From Phragmites australis (Eukaryota; Streptophyta; Magnoliopsida; Poales; Poaceae): DNA of 64,000 nt. Of this stretch, positions 34,665 to 44,327 are shown in pieces. The notes under the pieces were generated by a model. The model ran no database searches. It was given only the letters and a program-made list of their open reading frames with translations, and was not told the DNA's origin. A program made the position numbers and the translations under genes. The first letter of the stretch is position 1. Every line of letters begins with the position of its first letter. The DNA lies in contig NC_084923.1 of assembly GCF_958298935.1 (NCBI RefSeq), positions 28,302,501 through 28,366,500 on the forward strand, in the 5' to 3' direction.

Positions 34665-34860
34665 CATATTAAGCTTCACGCGAGATTCTGCGGAAGGTCC
34701 CTACAGCTTCAAAGTTTGGGGGGGGGGGCGTTTTCCAAATGACGCTTCGCGTGCAGTTCTACCGAAGGTCCCTTCAGCTTCAAAGTCAGGGGGAGGGTGT
34801 TTTCTGGGTCACGTTTCAGACACGATAAAGCCGAAGGTCCAAATCTATGAAAGACCATTG
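34665..34860 (+). repeat. About 70-bp tandem repeat, about 2.5 copies, with a G-run
   Basis: CCGAAGGTCCCTTCAGCTTC and variants recur near 34,693, 34,763 and 34,832. The first unit contains an 11-G run at about 34,718-34,729. Just downstream, ATTCATCAATGTTAGGATCT occurs at about 34,881 and again at about 35,090, a separate direct repeat. Confidence 0.75.
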
Positions 34861-35214
34861 ATAATGACTTTATTCAGCAAATTCATCAATGTTAGGATCT
34901 ACAAAATCTTTATACCATTGGCTAAAGCCAAATTCAAAGGTTATGCCTGGGCTGGCATGAAAAGGCATCGTTGGATCTAAGGGTGATCCAATATAATTAG
35001 ATGAAGAAGTGGTACGTGAAGATGTAGGCAAAGCGCTCCTGCCTTCAACATGTCGCACTATTTATGAAGGCCCTTGGAGGTAGCAAAATTCATCAATGTT
35101 AGGATCTACAATGCTTCATGCACTCTTCACATCTTCTCTTTTTCTTTGACCGCCTTGGTCGTCGCTCTGGCGGAAGGGTCATTCTTTGATTTTGCCTACA
35201 GAACAAAGGGTCCA

Positions 35215-36540
35215 TTAATACGCAGGTGGTAATATCTCGAAAGCAGAGCTAAAAAACCGTACTCGTTGGCGGTTGATTTCCGCCTCCCGGAGGGCCAGCT
35301 CGCGGCCATGTTTACACCAGTAGTTGGTGGTGAATGATCGCGCGGTGGCCTTCAATGCTGTCGATACAACCAAAGTTGACATGTTCGAATGATAGCAGAA
35401 GGTTGATTTTTGGAGTGCAGTATGATGGTCATAGCCAGTCATCTCAATTGACGGGACTAAACTCCTGGCTGGGACCATGCGCAGAAGTCACCGTATAGCT
35501 AGGCCACTGGCAAAAGGCTGCCACTGGTTTTCGCAGATCCATCCAACAAGTCCACCCAGCCCAACAAGGTTAAGCGTTGGAGGCATGGCTGAAGCACCGA
35601 TTCCATCGAAAGTATTGCTAATTGCTTCGCAGGCTGCAACGGCCTTCAGCTCTAGTTCTCGTAGCACACTAAGGGTGTCATCGGATAGCGCCTTCGCCTC
35701 GTCCAACTCTTTGCGCAGCCGCTGCGCCTTTAGCTTTTTCAGCGTTATAGAGGGCTTGCAGCACCAAAACCTCAGCTTTGAACACCGTTAGATTCTGGCG
35801 AAGGTAGATGACCTCTTCTTCTACGCTTTGTTTGCCTGAGCAAAGGGAGCTCACTTCTATTTCAAGCTGCTGCAAGCGCAGATCATACTTCCTCACTCAT
35901 CGCGCAAACTCCCTTTTTTGGGCCTCGATCTTCTCCGCCCGGGCTTGAAACAGGGCCCTTTTGCCTCCGCATTCTTTGCGTAGGCCTCAGAATGCTCTGC
36001 TTTCTTGCGCTGAGCGCGCGAAATGACCATAGAAGAAGAAAAGCTGAAGTTGTGATGCAAAATACCTTTGCAATTGCCACATCGGAGGTGTCCTTGAGCT
36101 AAACAGCTGGCTTTCGCACCAGAGAAATCTCAAGCTCGGGAAGAATGAAGCTGCCAAACATCTTATTTGCATCATTGACCTCCCCTGAGCTTGGCTCAAA
36201 TGAAGAAATCTTGAAGGCTTCAACATCAATAGCCTTCACGTCAAGTAAGCCGCTGTGACTCATAAGCCTCTTCGGTCTGTGGCTCTGTGGACTCCAGACG
36301 AACTGTGCTTAGACGAAGAACTCGAAGATGAAGAGGAAGAGGCTAATTCAGCTCCAGTTTCTTCGACAATTTTTACCCCTTTGGCCTCCTCAGCTTCCCC
36401 CCCCCCCCCCCCGCTGTCTCAGCAGTAGCGAGCAGATCAGAAAGTTCATCCTCCTCATCGCTAGGAATTATCGTGGCAAGGTCCACGCGCAAAGAAAAGG
36501 CGGGCTTTGACGAGAAGGAGGGAAGATCCTGCGTACTCTT
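35215..36540 (-). pseudogene. Antisense gene of C: coiled-coil C-terminal half
   Basis: On the minus strand, adjoining frames encode a long heptad-rich stretch: RKYDLRLQQLEIEVSSLCSG, VEEEVIYLRQNLTVFKAEVL (35,678-35,896), then EAKALSDDTLSVLRELELKA (35,488-35,706). A C-terminal segment follows (35,215-35,478: TGYDHHTALQKSTFCYHSNM, then ALREAEINRQRVRF). The upstream part (36,000-36,540) is acidic, Ser/Glu-rich and contains a 17-bp C-run on the plus strand at about 36,396-36,412. Coiled coils suggest self-assembly. Frame changes between segments may be decay or unseen introns. It is read together with the 37,149-38,014 domain as one antisense gene. Confidence 0.6.
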
Positions 36541-36775
36541 TGAAGAATAGAGAGAGCTAAGCTAGAATACTAACAGAAAAGATATTCCACTAGCGTAGAC
36601 CTACCATAGACTACTCTATAGTAGGAGTCCGAAAGGACTCTGAACAGACAAGCAAATGTGGCAACTGGGGCACGCTAAAAATTGGAAAGGAAGTAAAACT
36701 CCTAGCACAAATTCAGTTCTGGAAGAATAGAACAAACTATGGGGTCTCGCTTGAACACTGGGGAGATCCATAGAT

Positions 36776-38014
36776 CTAGATAGGCTCCTGTCGAACAGGC
36801 ACTGCTCGAATGGCCAAGATGTCAAGAGCCACTTCGCCAGGTCTCTTCTTCAGGGCAAGTGTCTTGTTCTTCTTGCCCGCTCGTGGCAAAGGGTATGCGA
36901 TTTTTCGCTTCTTTTGGCAACTAGCAGCAGAATCTCCACTGGTCTCGGCGTTCAGGGAGCCTTCTCCTTCGCCCAGACTTGAAGAGAGCATAGTCACCTT
37001 CGGCCTATCTTTATAGGCAAGGCCTCATGACTTGAAACCTGGTTAAGTCACCGACCGAGCCCCTGGTCGGCGCAGAGTTGGGTTTCGCCCTGAGTAAATT
37101 TCCTAAGAAGAAGCATGGCCTTGGTCTCCACTTCGGCCACCGTCAAGTCTACCACAAAGTAAACAATGTAAGGAAATGACAAAGAGCCGAAGTGCAGTTA
37201 AGAACATGATAAAAGATAATACCCGTGAAACCTGAGAAGTCCAGTTGGGGACGGTAGAGTCCCTCTAGCCCTTTGCCACCAAATTTTAGGATGGTCCAGC
37301 CTCTGCTAAGGGGCCACACCTCAGACGCCACGAACTCTTCTATGAGATAATGCATGGTCATATGCTTCGTATACCTGATGAAGGCCTCAAATGCCACCTT
37401 CTGAGAGGCCTTCAGCTGTACATCGAGGGCGCAGCTCCCCTTCACCTCTTCACACTTAGACACGAGAAACACCTCTCAGTCCACCTTGTGGTAGAACCAC
37501 CACTGCGTTCAGTCCTTCGGCCATTTGTTTTTGTTTGCCACGACTGGCGTGGCCAGGCCGTCACGATAAGTGAAGTTCTGGCAGCCATAGTGGGCTTCGC
37601 TTTGCACGTTACACGCGAAAACCAGCTTTGGTTGGTGATGGATCCTATGGGCAACGGTGAAGGCCATGGCTGATGCCTTCGTTCCTTTCAAACACACCGC
37701 CCAAGCGAAAAGGCCAAGCCGAATGATGGCGTTTGGTGTCAGCTGGTGGAGGTAGATTTCAAAAAGCTTCAGAACCTTCAGCATAATCTCATCGCAAGGA
37801 AGGCGAAGCCCTGCTCAGAAGTAGTCGACGAAGACAATGGTTTGGTCATCTTTGGGCTCCTGAGTCTCTTGGCCCTTCGGGAGAGCCTAACCTTTGAAAC
37901 ATCGTTGATCAAACCCTCTTTTACTAGTCCAACCAGGACTTCATCGTCAACCTTAGATTTCTCAATCCAATTGGTTTTCAGGTGGCTTGTCTTGCCTCTC
38001 GGAGCCATTCTCAC
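36776..38014 (-). pseudogene. Antisense Transposase_28-like gene of C (N-terminal domain)
   Basis: The protein starts MRMAPRGK at 38,014, or MAPRG at 38,008. It has IEKSKVDDEVLVGLVKEGLI and then, in the next frame, LKVLKLFEIYLHQLTPNAII and RLGLFAWAVCLKGTKASA (37,509-37,784). A third frame (37,149-37,472) has FVASEVWPLSRGWTILKFGG. This is the domain found in many grass proteins under Transposase_28 (putative gypsy-type transposon, PF04195). Its biochemical function is unknown and the name does not prove transposase activity. A predicted intron (37,149-37,222) joins to an open frame starting DLTVAEVETKAMLLLRKF; a basic segment (KKRKIAYPLPRAGKKNKTLA, 36,776-36,997) follows and could be a nuclear signal. 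One TGA and a frame change near 37,780 break it. Confidence 0.7.
37149..37222 (-). other. Predicted 74-nt intron in the antisense gene of C
   Basis: On the minus strand the donor is GTATTATC at 37,222 and the acceptor TTTGTGGTAG ends at 37,149. The sequence between is T-rich. Removing it joins the coding frame ending SGFT to an open frame with no stop for about 30 codons. Reading straight through gives a stop at 37,149-37,151. Confidence 0.5.
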
Positions 38015-38111
38015 TGGGCTTCAGAAAGAAGTGTGACTGGGAGAGTCTTCATACAAGAGCTACAGCTTTAGCAGATTCAAGCGGCGAAAATTGAAGTGCT
38101 AGGTGGAGCGC

Positions 38112-38118
38112 ATTTATA
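38112..38118 (-). promoter_or_regulatory. Candidate TATA box of the antisense gene of C
   Basis: The minus strand reads CGTTATAAATGCGC here, about 105 bp upstream of the ATG at 38,008 and outside the LTR. That position suits a core promoter for the antisense transcript, but a single motif is weak evidence. Confidence 0.35.
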
Positions 38119-38423
38119 ACGGTGAAAGACAAGGTTAACGGCGGTTGAAATGAGGCGCATCGGAAATTGAACCGTTGCCATAAAGGACGATTTGGCATCA
38201 TCGAGCATTGATCGTTGTTTGGGGGTAGAATGGTCATATCCTTGCATATATATAAAAAAATTAATTAAAAAAGAAAAAGGATGATGAATATTAGGGGGCT
38301 ATCTGCTAAAAGGTAAAATGAGCCCCAGGGGTCTTCGACGGGCCGAAGGGGACGGTGTTCAGCTATATTTTTTGATTCATTGGTTCGGCCCATCGAAGAT
38401 GAACCTTTCCTATAGGGGGCTAC

Positions 38424-39015
38424 TTTTGGCGAATGATCTTACGTGCCCCTTTGGATCCTGAGGCCAAGTCCATTGGTGGCTGTACAATGACGAATAATAC
38501 AATTGTGTTTCAGGGAATGTGGGCGAAGCATCTGGAGGCCCTTCGGACGGAGACCAAAGGTTGACCCGTGGTGCCAAGTATCAGTACAGGCGAAGCCTCT
38601 AGCGGCACCTCAGACTCAGACCGAAGGGTGACTCGGGACACAGCATCAAGGCTGGTCAAAGGTGCCCTGAGGGCCCATTTACAGCTGGCTTTATGGGGAC
38701 TCGGGCGAAGGCGCACGTCCGTTGAAGCCCGTGTAGCTGTCTGGGGTATATTTGTAAATGTGCAAATGTACTCAATGGTACCAAAAGACCCCCAAATATG
38801 CCGAGTTTGTGGCAGTTAGAGGGGTAATGCTGTAAATTATGGTATGGAGTGGTTGAGTACGGGCTATAAATAGGCTGACACTGTAACTGATGGGACAAAG
38901 AAAAAAAGAGAGCCTACACATCTCCCATAAACACGTGTTGCATCTCACTGCCTTCGGCTCTTTCTCTCTCTCTAGGCCAAAGGCTTTCCCTGGTTTCGTG
39001 ACTTAGCAACCAACA
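38424..39015 (+). mobile_element. 3' LTR of C
   Basis: It follows the purine tract TATAGGGGGCTAC (38,411-38,423), starts TTTTGGCGAATGATC and ends AGCAACCAACA. The TATA box GGGCTATAAATAGG is at about 38,860. It aligns with the 5' LTR throughout. Confidence 0.88.
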
Positions 39016-39020
39016 ATCAC

Positions 39021-40832
39021 CATACACTTCAATTCAAGGAAAAACACTAAGCAGTTCCAAGAATTTAGTTATATTACTAAAAACTTGCACATCCAAAGAA
39101 CACTTACAAAGAGGAGCACCGACATATAGGAAACAAATCATGAGAGAGCAAACAAGAGGGAGATAGAGTACAAGGTGACAAAAGAAAGATTTGGAGCCCT
39201 AATAGCGGTCGTGCATGAAATGGCGTATGCACTGCATCTGCGGCCTACCGCTGCAGAGGCTGATCCAATAGCCAGCCCCCAAACTGTCAGAAGATGAGGA
39301 CAAGGATGATGAGACCTCCTCTTTGGCCCTCTTTCACACCTCCTTGGCCTCCTTTTCCGTCCGGGTTGCCTCTTTCTTCGCTTTTGGCTCCTCCTCCTCG
39401 ACGATCTCCTTCATCAGGAGATCCCAGTTGATCTCCCCTTCATCGCTGAAGATATCGATAATCTCGACAAGAGCGACCGCTTGGATTGGAGGTTGAGCTA
39501 GAGCAGCAGGAGGTGACCCCCTTTTCAAGGATGGAAGCATGATTATCATCGGTTCCAACCTTGCAAGTACCGGATCTATCCTTGCAAGCATGCCTAAGAA
39601 ATCGCTCGCCTCCAGAGGCGCCACGGTAGGTGGACCCAGGGCAGGCATCGGATGTGGCGAACTAGTCAAGGCCATCGTCATTTTTGACAATGAGGAATAA
39701 GGTGCCATGCTAAAGCCAAAAGGAAGCGCTCCCTCACACAACAGTGAGGGATCAGCTAGGTGAACCCCAGCTGTTATAGCCAAACCGACTAGTCACGCAC
39801 GCCCAAGGAAGGAAACCGAACAACCACGGGCGTCGCTTCGCGGCACATCCCATTACTCCTCTGGGGGGCCATGGCTACATTCTGGTCGATCCCCGTACGT
39901 GTGGCAACATCCTAGGGTGACCTGGTTTTTTGCGCACATGTATCGTCGCATTTATGGCTCAGGCCTCCTTTTTGCACGTGCAAGGGCCACGGGCATGAAA
40001 CCCCCGGTGAACCTACACGTTACCAAGTCAGCTGCACCATTGTCACTTCACATCCTTAAATAGTTGGGCCAAGAAAATGTGGAGAATACCTTGCTTCCAC
40101 AAGCAATGTTCACTGTGATGATTCAAGTGGTGAAACGACTCACCATCAGGGGGGCTGAAGGTCTCACTCGGGCCATTACATGGGTTCCGGAGCACGTGCC
40201 TCTGTCACAACATCGATGCCCTTTGGCTCCAACGATGGCCACACCTTCGGCCTCCGCATAAGCTTTGAAGCCCAGGGGAAACAAAGTAATTCCCTCCAGA
40301 CAACATCATCTCCATCAGAGCCTCACTACCATCACTCGCGGTCACTACAGAGAGACTCTCTGATGGTGAGGGGTTGTTCAGGAGATCTTGACTATGAGGC
40401 TGGGTTGGAGCTAATTCGTTCTAAACATCTGCTCACTCCTTCGAACCTTGGGGTCAATAGATGGTGGGGTACTATTGGGGGAAATGCCCCAATCCATAGG
40501 CATTACCAGGAAGTCGCCGGTTGGTGCCATTCTGGGGCCCTAAGGCTCCAAGCTCCCCACCGTGACTATAACGTCCGGAGGGCATAAGGGCTCATGAGGG
40601 CAGTATGGCAGTAACTTATACTGTTATTTCTATAGGGGCATACTTGTACGTTTATACCCCGAATGGCACTATAAATATAGACCCTTATCGACTAGATCAC
40701 AAGACAAAAAAAATCCTGTAACGATCAATACACAAGGTGTCCTTCCTCTCCACTTGTTCTCCAAGCTTGTGACATTCATGTGAATGTGCTCTCGCCGTGC
40801 TTGTTCGTGGAAGACATTGTCTTCCTCCAACA
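39021..40832 (+). mobile_element. Tat-type element B, right portion with 3' LTR
   Basis: This continues the B sequence interrupted at 27,164. It aligns with A from about 20,820 onward, including the purine-rich AAACAAGAGGGAGATAGAGT block near 39,145. It carries the antisense ORF at 39,334-39,783, a purine tract ATGGTGGGGTAC and the 3' LTR (40,473-40,832), which starts TATTGGGGGAAATGCC and ends CTTCCTCCAACA. The TATA box is CACTATAAATATAG at about 40,668. B ends against a minus-strand CRM-like LTR; the expected target duplication would be AATTG at 40,833-40,837, but its partner is not identified. Confidence 0.82.
39334..39783 (-). CDS. Antisense acidic ORF of B
   Basis: This is an uninterrupted 149-codon frame on the minus strand, opposite to element B. 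It begins MAITAGVHLADPSLLCEGAL. The middle is hydrophobic and proline-rich (MPALGPPTVAPLEASDFLGM). The C-terminal third carries the acidic motif VEIIDIFSDEGEINWDLLMK and a mixed-charge tail of Glu, Lys and Ala. The acidic motif is shared with A (21,151-21,348), where wording differs but the pattern IDI-acidic-EE-WDLL holds. No known fold or enzyme motif is visible. The charged tail and short acidic motif would suit a protein-protein interaction role, which is only inference. It may also be the C-terminus of a longer antisense gene, as in C and J. Confidence 0.5.
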   Translation of the reverse strand: MAITAGVHLADPSLLCEGALPFGFSMAPYSSLSKMTMALTSSPHPMPALGPPTVAPLEASDFLGMLARIDPVLARLEPMIIMLPSLKRGSPPAALAQPPIQAVALVEIIDIFSDEGEINWDLLMKEIVEEEEPKAKKEATRTEKEAKEV

Positions 40833-40837
40833 AATTG

Positions 40838-41937
40838 AGATACGAAGGTGAACAAATCAAGATCAGGATAAGATATGTATATGGTTGTCCTGATATATCG
40901 ATGTGAAACGCAAGTCGGTTTGGTGGAGATGACTTTGATGATCCAGCTACACTCAGACGACGACGGAGCACCTCTTGGAGATTACTGATCTTGCCGTGGG
41001 CATGATCAGCCAAAACACAAAGTTCTTATCCGTGCAATAAATCAAAGAACAAGCAAGAATAATTGAAGGTAGTCTGAAATTGTGAATATAGATGTGGCAT
41101 GATATATTGATATGGTGGAGTTCTGCAAAGTAGTCAACAAGGTGGTCGCAAGACACAACTAGAGACAATGTTGTTTGGCCCTAGGCCAAACTATGCTTCA
41201 ACAAAACTCAACTATTCCGACCACACCTAGCCTCAAATTATGGGCATGAAAGCCCCCTAGACATTACAAATAAACTAAGGAAACAAAATCTGACTCTAAT
41301 TCTATCAATTACAATGTAACCTCATTTTGATATTTTCGAGTCGCTCACGAGGAATACACTGATGCGGTTGGATCCATTAGAAAGATCACAATGTAATCTT
41401 TCCAACCTGTGGCTAAACACTTCCATTGGACTCCGTATGACAGAGATATATTCATTTTGTTACTCGATTGTTTGTTGAATCCAAAACAAATTTGGAGTCA
41501 GAGTAGTAATTTCCTTGGAACCCAACTAGCTTGCTTGGACCTCAGGATCTGACCTTCCCACTGTAGCAAACTGAGTAGGAACTAGACTTGAAGCCCGACA
41601 AGCTCCCGACAACATTCGACAAGCTCTGATAATCACAAAAAAGGTTCGAATCAAGCTTCTTTTCTCCTATATTTTTGAGTAACAAGACATCACAAGAATT
41701 ATTTAGTAGCATCCCATCTTTATAAATATGGTTATGAACACAGAGAAATGAGCTCACCTCACGATTTTATTATCGTGCACAAGCTCATATCATAGGTCCT
41801 TGCAATGCCACATGAACAACCAATTATGGATGATTACTTGTAGTGCATGTATCCCCGGCAGTGATGTCCTCATCATGCCCCCATTCTTGAATTTAAGTCG
41901 TCCTTGATGGTAACTCAAGAACTTGTGCATAAGCCAA
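40838..41937 (-). mobile_element. CRM-like 3' fragment: pol tail plus LTR, minus strand
   Basis: Read on the minus strand, AAGAATGGGGGCA (41,888-41,876) is a polypurine tract followed by TGATGAGGACATC at 41,875, the classic CRM LTR start inside pol. The pol tail continues in the LTR with a GPM-type segment and then REVSSFLCVHNHIYKDGMLL and NNSCDVLLLKNIGE (41,542-41,780), with stops. Further down, text near 40,900-40,990 matches the end of the D LTR (GATCATC..AA, CCACCAAACCGACTTG). Sequence above 41,900 (DDLNSRM) is the pol just before the tract. It is cut abruptly at 41,937 by the truncated 3' LTR of H. The LTR 3' end near 40,838 is uncertain. Confidence 0.75.
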
Positions 41938-42649
41938 AATCGACCAAAACTTGGCTATGCTACTAAAACATCAAGAACTCATGAATTTCAACCCTAGCTC
42001 CAAATTCTTAGATTTCGACCAACCAAATCATGCATTCATGCCATGGGAGTCTAGGAGACTCACCCACGGTGCTTATGGAGTTGGGTGACCGTCGGATGAT
42101 GAAGGAAACAAAGGAAATCATTCGAAAGACGAAGAAATCCGGTGTTCTTCACGTTTCAACCCTAAACACCAAAAGACATCAAATCCGGCCCAAATCTTTC
42201 GGGAAAGAGTAAACGAGTTGGAGGGATAGGAAGCTTATGAGCTAAGGATCATGTGGGTACCATATGCATACCTCAAATCCTTCTCTTGATGTCAGATTTT
42301 GGGAAAAAGGGAGAAAGAGCTTGAGAGGGAAGTGAGAGGGAAGGAAGAGGGAGCTGCTCCTTGCTTCTTTGGCCAGTTGAGCACGGGAGTGAGGGTGGGA
42401 GCAGGTGGCTGCACGTGAGGGAGAGGGAGGTAAGGTGTGGGACTGATCGGTGGGTCCCACGTATAAGAGAAAAAGGTCATTTTTAACTGTGAATTCTATT
42501 CTTTTCTCTCCCAAATTTCTTTCTCTTATCCAAATGATTTTAGATGAATTGCTTTATAGTTTACAAAACAAAATCACACAAAATTAAACATAATGCTTAA
42601 GAAGAAAATTTATGCTTAATTATGTAATTACGGATTTTGGGATGTGACA
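41938..42649 (-). mobile_element. Truncated 3' LTR of H
   Basis: The LTR starts TGTCACATCCCAAAATCCG at 42,649, right after the polypurine tract AAGGGGGAGG. It matches 49,941-50,650 closely down to 41,938 (the CGACCAAAACTTGGCTAT segment) and then stops abruptly. The remaining part expected from the 5' LTR is absent. Confidence 0.88.
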
Positions 42650-42667
42650 AACCTCCCCCTTAAAAGA
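42650..42667 (-). promoter_or_regulatory. Polypurine tract of H
   Basis: The minus strand reads TCTTTTAAGGGGGAGGTT immediately before the LTR start, the primer site for plus-strand DNA. Confidence 0.85.
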
Positions 42668-42836
42668 ATCTCATCCCGAGATTCGGTACGAGTTGGGGAG
42701 AGGACGATGAGTCTAGAAACCACACTGTGAGAGATATCACGTGGTGAGATACGGAACCTACTGCAATACTTTTATTCAACATAGTGATGAGCATAGACAT
42801 AAAAGAGATTCCAATTGTGCAAAATTTACACAACGC

Positions 42837-43262
42837 TTACAAGCTCTCAAAAAGCTCGGGATACTCGGAGCGGATTTTATTCTCACACTCCCAAGTTGCC
42901 TCATATTCAGTGTGGTTGCTTCATTAGACTTTGATGAATTTTACAGAATGACACCAAGTTTTGTGTTCCACTACATCCAATATACGGATCGATCGCTCAC
43001 AATATGTAAGATCCAGCTGCAACTCTTGAGGTGCAACATCAATGACCTCAGTTGGAACTCGGAGGCACTTCTTCAGTTGCGACACGTGGAACACATTATG
43101 CACGGTGGAGAGAGACGATAGTAAGTCCAATTTATAGGCTACATCTCCACACCGGCCAACAATTTGAAAAGGTCCCACATAGCGAGGCGCTAGCTTGCCT
43201 TCGAACTTGGAAACATCAAACGCCTTTGAGAGGTGAAATCTTGAGATACAAATAATCTCCAA
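42837..43262 (-). pseudogene. pol: H pol C-terminus: GPY/F module and chromodomain
   Basis: The frame 42,924-43,262 includes the GPY/F-type segment KLAPRYVGPFQIVGRCGDVA and VFHVSQLKKCLRVP. The chromodomain follows with LDLTYCERSIRILDVVEHKT. A TAG at the expected WSNHTEYEATWE junction (about 42,921-42,923) interrupts it; the rest (ATWECENKIRSEYPELFESL) runs to a stop at 42,837-42,839. It would bind histone tails to guide integration. The matching part of G (4,200-4,410) has no stop in the chromodomain. Confidence 0.85.
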
Positions 43263-43308
43263 TTATGAACTCGAGGTCTCGGCGGCTGCGATCCGCATAG
43301 CTCTTATG

Positions 43309-44316
43309 TCATGATTGTGCCGTGAGAAGACACTTTCGAATAGCTAGAACATGCTCTTCGGTCTCTTTGACCAAATCCGGACCTTGAAAAGCCCTTTCGC
43401 TGGATTCGGACCAATTCAATGGCGTTCGGCATTGTCGGCCATATAGAGCTTCAAATGGCGACATGCCAATGCTCGTTTGGAAGCTATTGTTATATGAGAA
43501 CTCGGCAAATAGCAAGCAAATATCCCACCGCTTCCAATAAGTGAGTACACAAGCCAGAAGCATGTCCTCCAGAATCTGATTCACCCTCTCAGTTTGACAG
43601 TCGGTTTGAGGATGATACGCGGTGCTATGGAAGAGCTCGGTTTCCAAAGCCTCATTAAAGCTCCTCCAGAAATGAGAAGTGAACTGAGTGCCCCGATCAG
43701 AGATGATCTTCTTTGGAATCCCATGAAGGCAAACAATCCGAGTGAGGTATAGCTTTGCATATTGCTTGGCCAAAAATGTGGTCTTGACAGGCAAGAAATG
43801 AGCAGACTTCGTCAACCAATCCACAATGACCCAAATCGAGTCATAGCCATGCAAGGTCTTTGGCAATCCAGTAATGAAATCCATGCCGATCTCCTTCCAC
43901 TTCCAAGAGGGAATCGGTAAAGGTTGAAGTGTACCGGATGGCTTGAGATGCTCGATCTTCACCCTTCGACAGACATCACACTCAACAACATATCGAGCGA
44001 TTTCTCGCTTCATGTGAGTCCACCAAAACCTTGGCTTGAGGTCTTGATACATTTTTGTGCTCCTTGGATGAATGGATAGCAACGAGTCATTAGCCTTATC
44101 CAGTATCTTCTTCCTTAGTGCCTCAACCTTCGGAACCACTAAATAGTTCCCGAACCACAGAATACCCTGGTCATCTTCAGAAAAGCGCACGGCCTTTCCG
44201 ATCTTGATTTTCTCCCAAATTCTGGCGATGCCCTTATCACCCTTCTGAGCTACCTTGATATCATCCAGGAGAGTGGATCTGATCTCTAGATTGGCGAGAA
44301 AACCATCCGAAACCAT
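43309..44316 (-). CDS. pol: H integrase (open reading frame, part of pol)
   Basis: This 335-codon frame is undisturbed. N-terminal residues 1-85 are the RNase H-integrase linker. The zinc-binding region has SIHPRSTKMYQDLKPRFWWT and a CDVCRRVK pair; the second histidine usually before FWW is R, although a nearby H (WTHMK) could substitute. The catalytic core has the first aspartate in IGMDFITGLP (about residue 145), the second in IISDRGTQFTS (about 205) and the glutamate in QTERVNQILEDM (about 240). All three of D, D and E are therefore present. It ends in the GPY/F linker at a stop, after which the frame continues at 43,262. Enzymatic competence is uncertain. Confidence 0.82.
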   Translation of the reverse strand: MVSDGFLANLEIRSTLLDDIKVAQKGDKGIARIWEKIKIGKAVRFSEDDQGILWFGNYLVVPKVEALRKKILDKANDSLLSIHPRSTKMYQDLKPRFWWTHMKREIARYVVECDVCRRVKIEHLKPSGTLQPLPIPSWKWKEIGMDFITGLPKTLHGYDSIWVIVDWLTKSAHFLPVKTTFLAKQYAKLYLTRIVCLHGIPKKIISDRGTQFTSHFWRSFNEALETELFHSTAYHPQTDCQTERVNQILEDMLLACVLTYWKRWDICLLFAEFSYNNSFQTSIGMSPFEALYGRQCRTPLNWSESSERAFQGPDLVKETEEHVLAIRKCLLTAQS

Positions 44317-44327
44317 TTCAAGTCCAA

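Larger units (their letters stand above)
27165..39015 (+). mobile_element. Tat-type Ty3/gypsy element C, 11.85 kb, nested in B
   Basis: LTRs 27,165-27,737 and 38,424-39,015 bracket gag, pol with a second RNase H, a tandem-repeat 3' region and a large antisense gene. A perfect ATCAC duplication lies at 27,160-27,164 and 39,016-39,020. Absence of a chromodomain, presence of an extra RNase H after the regular one, and a long 3' region with an antisense ORF all point to the Tat lineage (RIRE2-like). The protease and integrase catalytic motifs are lost and there are many stops, so C is defective. The flanks on both sides are one continuous sequence of B. Confidence 0.92.

Noticed and set aside
36776..38014. 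Reading Transposase_28 as proof of a DNA transposase
   Set aside because: The family name is historical. No catalytic DDE or HUH motif is visible, and the gene sits antisense in a retroelement.
42741..43121. Plus-strand 126-codon ORF
   Set aside because: Shadow of the H chromodomain and 3' UTR on the minus strand.
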